In this document: one piece after another, positions 22,001 to 30,811 of the stretch
Layout of the letters: each line of letters starts with the position of its first letter
Numbering within the stretch: the stretch's first letter is position 1
Assembly: GCA_037693485.1 (NCBI GenBank)
Contig: CM075351.1
Location: 71,760,001 to 71,824,000 of the forward strand
Length of the DNA stretch: 64,000 nucleotides
DNA from: Kitagawia praeruptora
Taxonomy: Eukaryota; Streptophyta; Magnoliopsida; Apiales; Apiaceae
Reading direction: 5' to 3'
Translations under genes and position numbers: made by a program
Notes under the pieces: model-generated
Databases searched by the model: none
Seen by the model: the letters and a program-made list of their open reading frames with translations, nothing else
What the model was told of the DNA's origin: nothing

Positions 22001-22319
22001 AAAGTACTGAATTAACAACAGATTCAGTAATGTCAAATGAATCTTGTCCTAAATGTAGAACAATCTTACCTGATTGACTCTGAGTAGAATTAATTACCTC
22101 AGCATTCTCCCAAGCTTGTGAAACAGCTACTTGATTAATTTGTGGAGATGCTGTCAATGCATAACTTAATGGTCCATACGCCAGAAAGTCCATGATTGGA
22201 TGAAAATCAGATGACACTCCTTCCTTGTTGGTGATAGCTGCAACATGATTGTTTGTCATAAAATCAAAGTCACCAAACTTGAAGGCTACTGATTTAGGTA
22301 ATCTTCTCTGAGCTGCCAT
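19005..22319 (-). CDS. E3 ORF3, third protein of the element, 1104 codons
   Basis: An intact ORF between pol and the 3' LTR, starting MAAQRR at 22319. Residues about 40-240 form a domain shared with ORF3 of E6 and E7: a helix with FLAYGPLSYALTASP, an AW..A segment, then MLSELGYSG and the core FLRKEWSFYFDQIAKCF, then a GYSLLY segment. A basic motif RKRRFVVSSSS followed by acidic residues (about 346-366) resembles a nuclear localisation signal with phospho-sites. The middle is long, Ser/Thr/Glu-rich and probably disordered. Near the C-terminus lies a coiled coil (LQSLEDNQVTIMENQAVL) followed by ADVKKGG, coded by a polypurine tract (19105-19121). No signal peptide or membrane segment is visible, so the usual label env-like is not supported. 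E6 and E7 continue for hundreds of residues beyond this motif; E3 ends soon after. The biochemical function is unknown. Confidence 0.9.
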   Translation of the reverse strand: MAAQRRLPKSVAFKFGDFDFMTNNHVAAITNKEGVSSDFHPIMDFLAYGPLSYALTASPQINQVAVSQAWENAEVINSTQSQSGKIVLHLGQDSFDITESVVNSVLCLPVTDSYENVPSDDNIRTMLSELGYSGPLDNMSQLNRSFLRKEWSFYFDQIAKCFTGKCSSFRQITSVTSHIGYSLLYDRVINIGHIILSQMSIKLGSRDQNRKMVYYHRFMQMFVNHFIPDVEARFGREHCVSSYEQQKRIFSDITKKDNEKNLDEIPAIHYPHHVQVILKTHIPTLYNSSFFCGEMAQESQMEENPPVSTQVAQNIIVSETIQEPNFYPQPIVSKKPTSGVSQKTSVVRKRRFVVSSSSSNSNEDDDLTLAERAELKAAIQLSLLAQRDEKPSHSQAAISQKAVVLKKGKQLLNTVSQKTVSIEQRSHPKITSVSTPLESSQDKSFAHYIRRTRRKIQLSPTHTESSPINIIQVSTKQATSMSVFDKRDLDIDSSWETTLSYRLAMGLISHKVKLSRPVLDFLVERVPKLLFPDEYGLLHQRLDLMKMYFYVSVRRQLVKKFGLSKHVALQSLHAYLFDKDVIIEDALAQGEQLEEVDRGKQPTEDTIAPVVNSRKDQITVTATQEPSSQRKDDSGAVIADVERSSVMTENASEIPYDMGGMTLVDFSEDQTNFVQSESIHLEGESQQTTLKDGDVLTMVSNEVLLKTSESSKEPESGILEPVVSERKEDDCKGSETIAAHSLEKTSSHMPYEEPSLHVSSGIKTPSSPYFSVGHESTYLNLSDTLEKMDLDPQFERLAPDQAKGKVERVLTLVSQSENEGMDDQLHSEGEKIRKPSFDFWDQVFPESWSENLDMDAGTYSFIKMYQKNDLAHHNAKPEVKAQKQKERLAGIINRRGARIKQSLDTYVPDEDPNDPSVPLYVLPISARIETSTVSDHSKEESGFEDVSTQNTGEGDDDHVSVPDQKDEDVDTSNQVLLLEYHTIQATSSTRLEDTVPSDSDTEDTRSTSNIEVHSDVLKDIQNSQIAIQTRLQSLEDNQVTIMENQAVLMNLICSVSESLGINVADVKKGGIKTVQRQQQHHQTGGDKAGGDKEQTKGSKKKNQE
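19105..19121 (-). other. Internal polypurine tract in E3 ORF3 codons
   Basis: On the minus strand AAAAAGGGGGGGAT codes for the KKGG of ADVKKGG. The same protein motif is coded by AAAAAGGGGGAGA in E6 and AAGGGGGAGA in E7, so a central plus-strand priming site is possible. Confidence 0.6.
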
Positions 22320-22560
22320 TTTTGATCTGAAAAGAACTTGAAAAATTCTTGAAATGGATTAGTGATTTTGAAAACTCAAGAGTGTTTTTGCTTTAGAGAA
22401 TGTGAAATTAGAGAAAGCAATTACACGATTAGAGTTTCAAAACAAATATATTTCACAAATCTTTCAGACCACTATCCCACGTTGACACGTAGATTGACAG
22501 GTGTCAGTCCCTGAAAAATGCGGTTACCCACGATTTTTGGAAAATAAAATCCAAAATTGA
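22320..22560 (-). promoter_or_regulatory. Putative ORF3 promoter and leader in E3
   Basis: Upstream of ORF3 on the minus strand are an ACGT-core cluster (plus strand CCCACGTTGACACGT, 22476-22490), a TATA-like AAATATATTT (about 22445-22455) and a pyrimidine-rich leader of about 120 bases. ACGT cores also precede ORF3 in E6 and E7. This suggests a separate transcript for ORF3. It is inferred from position and motif only. Confidence 0.45.
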
Positions 22561-23789
22561 TTTTCATGAAATAAATCAGGGTATAAATCATCAATACTGA
22601 TCAACTTCCTTTTCCTGTTGACCTCTCATAAAAATAATCACAAAACATAATGCGATAATAATTCTCAAATCCTGATGGTCACACATGAAATCCTGATCAA
22701 TATCATCAGAGACTTAATATGGAGTTTCCACGTGGCATTTTTCTTTTATCTGAAAAAGAAATAAACAAATAATCTGAACAGAAAATCAATTGGTTAGATA
22801 TATTCAATATTTCTTGAAAACAAGAAACACAGTCACATGCAATAATTAGCATTTGACTTCATTAAAACTTCCAAGTGACTGTTCAGCTTCTCACGTCTTT
22901 CTTTAAAAGAACCAGACGCCTTATGCCATTCTCCATAATCCTTTCAATTTCTTTTCTTCTCAACAATGCTTCTCAAACCAAAATTCCCTTCAAACCCATT
23001 TTTCAGATTTTTCTCGATCGATGAACATCATGTTCTTGATCATCTCTTTGAACAGACAACTCTTCTTATCGAACTAATCATGAATGGATTGGTTTTCGAA
23101 AATATCCAGAGGTTTCTCCTAGAACATCCATCTGTTGGATACAATCTTCCCCTAACCTCCTCAAAACTTGAGGATGAAGAATTTGGCCGAGAGTCTGAGG
23201 TTGATCTTGATGGGGATGCTATACATTTAAGTTAGCTACTCTCATTCAAGTCGCCCAGACAAGGAATCCAAGAGCAAATGAGGCTGTTCATCCCTTGATG
23301 AATTTCTTGAGATGCTCCTTGTCCTGTTCCTCAGAGTTCATATCAATAGACAAGTATAGAATTATCAGTAGAAATTTAGACAAAAAGATGTTGTATTTCA
23401 TTTCCATGTAATGATTTCTATTAATGAAAATACAGTTTCTTGTTATCTGCTTGTCTTTTGATTATTGAATGATGTATAAATTATCAGTATGCAAATATTA
23501 AAACTTGCTAGCATAGACTTAACACATCACAAAATCAGATTACTACACAAAGTAAACGTCAGGATCTGAAACAATTTTCATAATCCTGATACTGACACAA
23601 TACTGATGACGTCAGCATCCTGATGACAAATCTAATCCTGATGATTATTAACAAGTCTATCATACTGAAATTTATCAAGGCAATGTGTTATAGCTCAAGG
23701 ATTTAACTATCAATTATAGATCCTGACAGGAATATCAAGTCTATAAGCTAAGAACAACATACCTTGCTACTTTTGCAGATGTTAAAGAT
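22561..23789. other. E3 spacer between pol and ORF3, rich in the family word
   Basis: About 1.2 kb with no sense gene. ATCCTGAT or its complement recurs near 22670, 22689, 23558, 23586, 23616, 23634 and 23725; the same word occurs in the E3 LTRs. A plus-strand ORF of 89 codons (22966-23235) is listed separately. Confidence 0.6.
22966..23235 (+). CDS. Antisense ORF in the E3 pol-ORF3 spacer, 89 codons
   Basis: This ORF starts MLLKPKFPSN and runs opposite to the element genes. It is preceded on the plus strand by a pyrimidine-rich, leader-like stretch (CAATTTCTTTTCTTCTCAAC just before the ATG) and followed by an A/T-rich tail. The predicted product has hydrophobic helices in the middle and an acidic C-terminus. 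I do not recognise it, and E7 has no ORF at the same place. It may be a captured exon, an antisense accessory ORF or chance. Confidence 0.25.
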   Translation: MLLKPKFPSNPFFRFFSIDEHHVLDHLFEQTTLLIELIMNGLVFENIQRFLLEHPSVGYNLPLTSSKLEDEEFGRESEVDLDGDAIHLS

Positions 23790-26700
23790 CTAAAAATTTA
23801 ACATTCCTAACTCACTTACTAATCTACTGAATGTAGTCTCATCAAGTGGTTTAGTTAGAATATCTGCAAGCTGTTTGTCAGTAGGAACAAAATGAAGTTC
23901 CACAGTACCATTCTCAATATGTTCTCTAATAAAATGATACCTGACATCAATGTGCTTAGTCCTTGAATGTTGAACTAGATTTTCTGCAATTTTAATGGCA
24001 CTAGTATTATCACAAAACATAGGAATATTACTAAGTGTCATACCATAATCCATCAACTGATTTCTTATCCAAAGGAGCTGTGCACAACAACTGCCTGCTG
24101 CTATGTACTCAGCTTCTGCAGTTGAGGTTGAAACAGATTGTTGCTTCTTGCTTGCCCAAGAAATCAATCTATTTCCCAAGAATTGACATGTACCTGTAGT
24201 GCTTTTCCTGTCTATCTTACACCCTGCATAATCAGAGTCTGAATAGCCAATTAGAAAGAAATCAGATTCTCTAGGATACCACAAACCAAGATTTGGAGTT
24301 CCTTTGAGATATCTAAAAATTCTCTTCACAGCAATTAAATGAGATTCCTTAGGATCACTTTGGAATCTAGCACATAAACAGGTAGAAAACATTATATCTG
24401 GCCTACTTGCAGTTAGATATAACAATGAGCCTATCATGCCTCTATAACTAGTATTATCCACACTCTTTCCTTTAGGATCAGAGTCTAGTTTAGTGGCTGT
24501 TGCCATGGGTGTTTTTACAACTGCACAGTCTTGAAAGTCAAACCTTTTTAAAAGATCTTTGATATACTTTGACTGATTAATGAAAATACCAGTCTCAGTC
24601 TGTCTCACCTGCAAGCCTAAGAAATAATTTAATTCACCCATCATGCTCATCTGATACTTAGACTGCATAAGCTTGCTAAACTTAGCACACAACTTTTCAT
24701 TAGCAGAACCAAAAATAATATCATCAACATAAACTTGAACTAAAAGCAATTCACCTTTTATCTTTCTAAAAAAATAGAGTTTTGTCAATTGTACCTCTTA
24801 TGAAGCCATTTTCAAGAAGAAATTTAGACAAAGTCTCATACCATGCTCTTGGTGCCTGCTTTAGTCCATAGAGTGCCTTGTCAAGTTTGTAGACATGATT
24901 TGGAAACTTTGGATCAACAAATCCAGGTGGCTGTTCCACATACACTTCCTCATCAATTTTGCCATTTAGAAAAGCACTCTTTACATCCATCTGGTATACC
25001 TTGAATTTTGAATGAGCTGCAAATGCAAGAAACATTCTGATTGCTTCCAATCTTGCTATAGGTGCAAAGGTCTCATCATAATCAATGCCTTCTTCCTGAG
25101 AATAACCCTTGGCCACCAGTCTTGCTTTGTTTCTTACAATCATACCAGATTCATCTAGCTTGTTTCTGAAAACCCATCTTGCACCAACAATAGATCTATC
25201 TTTAGGTCTTGGTACTAGTTTCCAGACTTTGTTTCTCTCAAACTCATTTAACTCCTCCTGCATTGCAATTACCCAATCAGGATCCTGTAAGGCTTCTTCA
25301 ACCTTCTTAGGTTCATTCTTTGAGAGAAAGCAACTATACAAGCATTCATTTTGAATTGATCTTCTAGTTCGAACACCACTATTTGGATCACCAATTATCA
25401 AATCTTCAGTATGATCCTTTGTCCATTTTCTAACAGGTGGTAGATTAACTCTGCTAGTCTCTCCCCCTAAGTTAGTGGTATCTCTTGTAGAAGAATTCTC
25501 TCTACCTTCAAAAACTCTCCTTTGATCAATAGAATCTGTAGATTCCATATTGCTGCTAGTTACTGATCTTTCCTCAGTAGACTCTGAAAGGTCAGTTCCT
25601 GATGGAGTAGACTCTGAAACGTCAATTCCTGATGGAATAGACTCTGAAAGACTAGTCTGCTCCTGATGATCACTGTGTTCTCTTTGATTTATTTGCTCCC
25701 CCTCAACAGTAGCATTCCTTTGAGAAGCAATAAAAATTCCTTCTGGAGAACCTTCATCATCACTGGAGAGTATCTCAGAAATCTTCAGATTTTCAAATTC
25801 CAATTTGTCATGGCTTTCATTAGTTTGCAAAATTCCAAATTTCTTATCATCAAATGCAACATGAATTGATTCCATAACAATGTGAGTTCTGAGATTATAA
25901 ACTTTGAAGGCCTTAGATGCTGAATATCCTAGAAAAATTGCTTCATCCGATTTGGCTTCAAATTTTCCAAGATGTTCTGGATGAATTTTTAGGACATAGC
26001 ATTTACATCCAAAGATGTGAAAGTATTTCACACTTGGTTTCTTTCCTTTAATCATCTCATAGGGAGTTTTTCCATGACTATTTACCAAGGTACAATTTTG
26101 AGTGAAACATGCAGTGTTAATAGCTTCTGCCCAAAAGTAGGTTGGAAGTTTTGCATCTGCAAGCATGGTTCTTGCTGCCTCTATGAGAGTCATGTTCTTT
26201 CTTTCCACTACACCATTCTGCTGAGGTGTACCAGGTGCAGAAAACTGTTGAGTAATTCCATTGTCTGCACAAAACCCCTCAATTGTAGAATTCTTGAATT
26301 CTGTACCATTGTCACTTCTAAGTACCTTGACTTTGTACTCAGAGTTATTATGAATATTCTTGATAAGTTCAATGATTTGCTGAGGAGCTTCATCCTTCTT
26401 GTGTAGAAAGAACACCCATGTGAACCTTGTGAAATCATCCACCATAACTAGAGCATATCTTTTCTTGCTGATAGACATAATGTTTACTGGACCAAACAGA
26501 TCAAGATGTAGCATGTAAAATGGTTCAGTAATTGAATTTTCAGTCTTGCTCTTGAAAGTGGTTCTTCTTTGCTTTCCAAGCTGACATGCATCACAAAGTC
26601 CATCTTGCACAAAATTTGCCTGTGGTAGGCCTCTCACCAAATTGTGCTTAACAAGTTGATTAAGCTTCTTGAAATTAAGATGTGAGAGCTTCTTGTGCCA

Positions 26701-27123
26701 ATTCCAGCTTTCATCACTTGTTGCTTTACTGTAGAGACATCTAACAATTCCTTTAGATGTATCACTTAAGCTGGCTTCATATATGTTACCATGTCTTTGA
26801 CCAGTTAGAACAATGTCTCCATTCTGCATATTCAAGATTTTGCATCCTTCTCTGTCAAAGATTGATTTGTAACCTTTATCACCCAGTTGACTTATGCTTA
26901 AAAGAGTATGTTTCAAGCCTTCAACCAGTGCTACATTTTCTATGATGACATTCCCAAAAACAATTGAGCCATATCCCAGAGTTTCTCCTTTGTGGCCATC
27001 TCCAAAAGATATTACTGGGCCAGCTTTCCTCTCAAACTTTGTAAGCAGGGACTTCTTTCCAGTCATATGTCCAGAGCATCCACTGTCCAAGATAATTGAA
27101 TGCTTCTTTCCTGTGCCCTGCAA
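23790..27123 (-). pseudogene. E3 pol (protease, integrase, RT, RNase H) with one frameshift
   Basis: The polyprotein begins just after gag with a protease site LDSGCSGHMTG. It continues with the integrase zinc domain (HKKLSHLNF, CDACQLGKQ), integrase core D, D, E (DLFGPV; RSDNGTEF; VVERKN), a Ser/Glu-rich linker, RT (QMDVKSAFLNG; YVDDIIFG) and RNase H (YSDSDYAGC; TAEAEYIAAGS; YCDNTSA-type site read as FCDNTSA; ADILTKPL). The C-terminus LGMLNF is normal. All catalytic motifs are present. A seven-T run at about 24772-24778 (one T too many) places the last 330 codons, from RKIKGE on, in another frame. No ATG lies at the start, so pol must be made through a gag-pol junction event. Linker residues SGIDVSESTPSG are coded by TCCTGATGGA repeats. 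Confidence 0.93.
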
Positions 27124-27150
27124 ACAAAAAGTAACTAGTTAGAATTTTTT
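27121..27150 (-). promoter_or_regulatory. E3 gag/pol boundary with 3' splice-site-like motif
   Basis: Just after the gag stop TAG, the minus strand reads TTACTTTTTGTTTGCAG then GGC, preceded by TTCTAAC. This looks like a branch point, pyrimidine tract and AG acceptor. Pol opens directly after the AG, in frame +2 relative to gag. Similar motifs stand at the same place in E2, E6 and E7, where the frame offset differs. Confidence 0.5.
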
Positions 27151-29426
27151 AGGACCCAACTTTGATTGGATCCTTTCTTACTAGATTTAGAGACAACAGG
27201 CTTTAAAGATTTTACTTTTATTTTACCTGTTGCAGAGTCAACTTTAGACTCTGATTTCACAAACTGTTTGTGACTAGGAGTTTCAGATTTCAAAGAATAA
27301 TAGTCATAATACAGTTCATGATATTCTCTACACATGTAAATGGAATGAAGTAAACTACCACAATGATAACAAGCTTTTTGTGGTTGGTATTGAATTTTCT
27401 GAGTCTTGGGGAATCTGGACTCAGTTTTCCAAGAAGGTTTTTGATTGCAGTCTAGGGCCAAATGATTATGATTTCCACACTTATAGCATTTTTTTCTAGG
27501 TGCATCAGGTACATTCTTGTAATTATTATCTTTGTTAATACCTTCTTTTCCATTCCTATTTCTTTTGATCTTGCTAGACTCTGAAAGACCATCTAATCTC
27601 TGTTTCAACTGAGACTTAGACAGAAACCCTATGTTTATATTCTTAGGTTTCTCTAACACTTTCTCATCTGAATTACTATTGTTAATCCTTTTGTGTACAA
27701 CAAGGGTACCTTTTGAATCAACAAATTTAACATGATTAGGTTCAGAAACACTTTTCTTACCTTCAGATTTGGATGTGTTAGCTTCTACCTTACTATCATC
27801 ATTGACAACAGCTACTTTTTCTTCTTGTCTAGCCTTATCAAAACCTAAACCATTAACCTTACCACGAATTCCACTTTCAAAGATTTCTATAGTCTTCTTA
27901 CTGGAATTGTTAATGGTCTTAATCACATCTCTCTCTTCTTCTAGTTCTTTTCTGACATAGTCATAAGCCTCAAGAATAACACTATAATCATGCTTAGCTT
28001 TATTAGAACTTAACTTGTATTCTTCCATTTGAATTAATTCAGACTCAAGAAAATTATTTCTATCAACTAATTTATCATTCTTAACCTTAAGTTCATCTCT
28101 TTCACAAGTAAGAATTCTAAAATTAGTCATAAGATTCTTAAACTCAGCATGGATAGATCTAATTTCATCAGAATTTAAGCTATCAAATGAATCAAGAGAG
28201 TGAAGTGATACCTTAACAGAGGATGGAGAAGTTTTCTTTGGAGATCCAGGTTTGTCTGAACTATTGGCCATCAATGCAATGTTGTCATAATCCAATTCAT
28301 CTTCAGAGTCACTGGAATCAGCCCAATCCTTCTGTGTGACCATAAGTGCATTACCCTTTCCTGAATTCCTAGGCTTCTTACACTCACTAGCAAAGTGTCC
28401 AAGCTCGCTGCAGTTAAAGCACTTGATCTTGGCCTTATCAAGCTTGACAATTGTACTTTTGCTTTTGTCACTCTTCTTCTCCTCCTTCTTTTGAAAAGGT
28501 CCTTTGCTAAATCTTCTCCTGTTGAATCTTCCTTTCTTGAAAGCTTTAGCAAACATAGCAAAGAGTTCCTGCATCTCAGATTCAGAATCATTGTTGTCAG
28601 AGTCTATATCAGTAGTCTCTGACTCAGAACTTTCTTTGCTTTTCTTCTTCCTTGAATTCTTTACAGCAATCTCTTCATGCTGTTCTTCAGGAAGCTTCTT
28701 AACTTCAGATTGAGCAGTAAGTGCAATAGTCTTCATCTTTCCTTCACTCCTGCTCTTCTTCTGCTGCTTGTCAAGTTCATAAGCTCTCAATTTCCCATAT
28801 ACTGCCTCTAATGAAATCTCATCTAAATCATTAGCTTCCTCAATCGCAGATATCTTCTCATTGTAGAAATCAGGCAAAGCTTTCATGAACTTTGTATTCA
28901 TATCCTCCAAGTCATAATATATACCATGCATAGCCATCTCATTGATGAGTTTTGTAAACCTATCAAAGGTATCAGTAAGTGACTCACCAGACTTGGATTC
29001 AAAGTACTCATACTGTTGTATAAGTAATGTCCTCATATTCTTCCTGACAGGCTTAGTTCCTTCACAGTGAACCTTAAGATTGTCCCATATATCCTTAGCA
29101 GTTTTACAAGAGAGAACATAGTTAGTGAGAACAGAATCAAGACTATTGAATAATATGTTTCTCATTTTAGCATCTTTAAGAACATTCTCCTTGTCCTTAT
29201 CTGACCATTCGGATTTTGGCTTCTCTGTTGTATGTTCTGGAACAACCACACCATCAACAGTTGCTTGTCTAACGACCTTTGTTGGAACAAAAGGTCCATC
29301 TCTGATTCTGTCAAGATAATCAGGATCTGTTGCTTCCAGATGATGCAACATCTTTACTTCCCATAGAGTATATTCGTTTCTCTTGAGCATAGGAATTTTA
29401 GTATTCCCATCCTTGTAACCAGACAT
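27135..29426 (-). CDS. E3 copia Gag, 763 codons
   Basis: The ATG at 29426 follows the primer site by about 35 bases. The N-terminal Gag domain (residues about 1-230) starts MSGYKDGNTKIPML and contains WEVKMLHHLEA. Three CCHC knuckles follow: CFNCSELGHFASEC (about 335), CYKCGNHNHLALDC (about 646) and CYHCGSLLHSIYMC (about 685). Between them lies a Glu/Lys-rich coiled-coil-like region (about 430-520). The protein ends with QSWVLKNSN, a tail pattern shared with E2, E6 and E7. The length is large for copia Gag but usual for Sirevirus-type elements with extra knuckles. It would form the virus-like particle and bind the RNA. It appears intact. The E4 gag is a close relative. Confidence 0.93.
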   Translation of the reverse strand: MSGYKDGNTKIPMLKRNEYTLWEVKMLHHLEATDPDYLDRIRDGPFVPTKVVRQATVDGVVVPEHTTEKPKSEWSDKDKENVLKDAKMRNILFNSLDSVLTNYVLSCKTAKDIWDNLKVHCEGTKPVRKNMRTLLIQQYEYFESKSGESLTDTFDRFTKLINEMAMHGIYYDLEDMNTKFMKALPDFYNEKISAIEEANDLDEISLEAVYGKLRAYELDKQQKKSRSEGKMKTIALTAQSEVKKLPEEQHEEIAVKNSRKKKSKESSESETTDIDSDNNDSESEMQELFAMFAKAFKKGRFNRRRFSKGPFQKKEEKKSDKSKSTIVKLDKAKIKCFNCSELGHFASECKKPRNSGKGNALMVTQKDWADSSDSEDELDYDNIALMANSSDKPGSPKKTSPSSVKVSLHSLDSFDSLNSDEIRSIHAEFKNLMTNFRILTCERDELKVKNDKLVDRNNFLESELIQMEEYKLSSNKAKHDYSVILEAYDYVRKELEEERDVIKTINNSSKKTIEIFESGIRGKVNGLGFDKARQEEKVAVVNDDSKVEANTSKSEGKKSVSEPNHVKFVDSKGTLVVHKRINNSNSDEKVLEKPKNINIGFLSKSQLKQRLDGLSESSKIKRNRNGKEGINKDNNYKNVPDAPRKKCYKCGNHNHLALDCNQKPSWKTESRFPKTQKIQYQPQKACYHCGSLLHSIYMCREYHELYYDYYSLKSETPSHKQFVKSESKVDSATGKIKVKSLKPVVSKSSKKGSNQSWVLKNSN

Positions 29427-29461
29427 GATTGCAGATCTTTATGATTATTCGAAATCAACCC

Positions 29462-29473
29462 GCTCTGATACCA
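29462..29473 (-). other. E3 primer binding site (tRNA-Met)
   Basis: Minus-strand TGGTATCAGAGC, two bases from the 5' LTR end at 29476. Confidence 0.95.
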
Positions 29474-29475
29474 AT

Positions 29476-30186
29476 TGTTAACTCGAATAACTTGTAGAAG
29501 GGGGGGTTGAATACAAGTTATATAATCGTGTCTGATTTTTGGCTTAATTATATGAACAAGAATAAACGAATGAATCAAACTCTATTTGTATTAATAAGAT
29601 CAAATACAAACTGTACCAAAGGTGTACAATACCTTTAGCAGCTGCTGACAAAATAAATTTCTCTCTGTTTGCACTCTCGTATACTTACGATTACAAACCT
29701 CACGAACTTAACACTTTTTACAATGATATAGAGAGAGTATTTATAATGCTACCTATCAACTAATAACAGAAAGATATAATCTATACATGACAATGTTCTG
29801 CCTTCTAGTCGATAGTTTCCATCAATAGAAAACTCTTTCCTTCATAATATCTTCTTGCTTGTTCTTCAAACAACGATCCTGTTTTATAGCACTTGCCAGT
29901 TTCTGTAGCATCCATAATGACATCATCAGTAACAAAACTGATATCAGGATCTGCACACTGCATCAGTATCTAATCAACCATCAGTATTGGACCATCATCA
30001 GGATTTGCTCTCTGTTCCTGACATGTAGTCTCTGATACACTGTTCATTCCTGACTAAACTATACAGATAACTGTCTTACACATAAATCCTATATACAGTG
30101 CTAAATCCTTTATAAGATCAGGATTACAAGAAGTATAATGTGTAAATTCTATTCTTAACATCACAACTTATGAATTATTCCTAACA
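29476..30186 (-). repeat. E3 5' LTR (711 bp)
   Basis: Bounded by TGTTAACTCG and CCTAACA, next to the target duplication TACAG (30187-30191). The hairpin ATAACTTGTA/TACAAGTTAT is at 29487-29521 with a C7 loop. The TATA box (TATTTATA on plus) is at 29738-29745. The block at about 29650-29720 agrees with the E4 LTR but not with the E3 3' LTR. Confidence 0.93.
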
Positions 30187-30811
30187 TACAGCCTCTAGAC
30201 CTGACATTATGTATAGTGTATGTGTTTGTGCTAGGTTTCAAGCTCAACCAAAAGAATCTCACTTGAATGCCATTAAAAGAATTTTTAAATATTTAAGTGG
30301 AACTACTACTCTTAGATTATTTTATCCCATCACAAATGCATTTGATCTTGTTGGGTATAGTGATACAAATTATGCAGGTTGTCAAACTGATCGAAAAAGT
30401 ACAAGTGGTGTTTGTGCATTTTTAGGACAGAGTTTAGTATCTTGGCAAAGCAAGAAGCAAACTTCTGTTGCATTATCCACAGCTGAAGGGGAATATTTAG
30501 CAGTAGGAAGTTGTTGTTCTCAAATGTTATGGATGATTCAAACACTTCGAGATTTTGGAATTAAATGTGGCAAAGTCCCCATTTATTGTGACAATACAAG
30601 CACTATCAACATATCAAAGAATCCAGTGAATCACTCAAGAACAAAGCATATCGACGTTCGACATCATTTCTTGAGAGACAATGTTGCAAAGGGAAAAATT
30701 GAGTTGATCTTTTTAAGTACAGAGTATCAGCTAGCTGACATCTTCACAAATCCACTAGCCGAGGAGCGTTTCACTGTTCTTCGTCGCGAGTTAGGCATGT
30801 GTAATGTCTAG
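30187..30811 (+). pseudogene. E2 RNase H and pol C-terminus
   Basis: This continues the E2 polyprotein after the E3 insertion. Residues ASRPDIMYSVCVCARF link to the RT part at 18047. RNase H motifs are present (YSDTNYAGC; TAEGEYLAVGSCC; YCDNTSTINI; HIDVRHHFLR; ADIFTNPL) and the frame is open to TAG at 30809-30811. The sequence is well preserved, although upstream parts of the same pol are dead. The codons for QLADIF contain CAGCTAGCTGACATC, a copy of the E2 word. Confidence 0.93.

Larger units (their letters stand above)
18048..30186 (-). mobile_element. E3, complete Sirevirus-type copia element, 12,139 bp
   Basis: A minus-strand element with LTRs 18048-18787 and 29476-30186, target duplication TACAG, tRNA-Met primer site, polypurine tract, gag, pol and a third ORF between pol and the 3' LTR. 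It is inserted in the E2 pol of duplication unit 2. Gag and ORF3 are open. Pol has one single-base frameshift, so the element was autonomous until recently. The two LTRs differ in length (740 and 711 bp) because of one divergent block. E4 is the same family. Confidence 0.95.

Noticed and set aside
19005..22319. ORF3 as a retroviral-type envelope
   Set aside because: No signal peptide, membrane helix, cysteine pattern or cleavage site is visible in any of the three homologues.
27150..27175. Intron donor GTAAGA in late E3 gag pairing with the AG at the pol start
   Set aside because: The intron would be only about 64 bases and the joined exon would not enter the pol frame; E6 and E7 lack the same donor.
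28271..28591. 106-codon ORF overlapping E3 gag (and its E4 counterpart at 33147-33467)
   Set aside because: It is an alternative frame of the gag knuckle region; conservation follows from the real gag frame.
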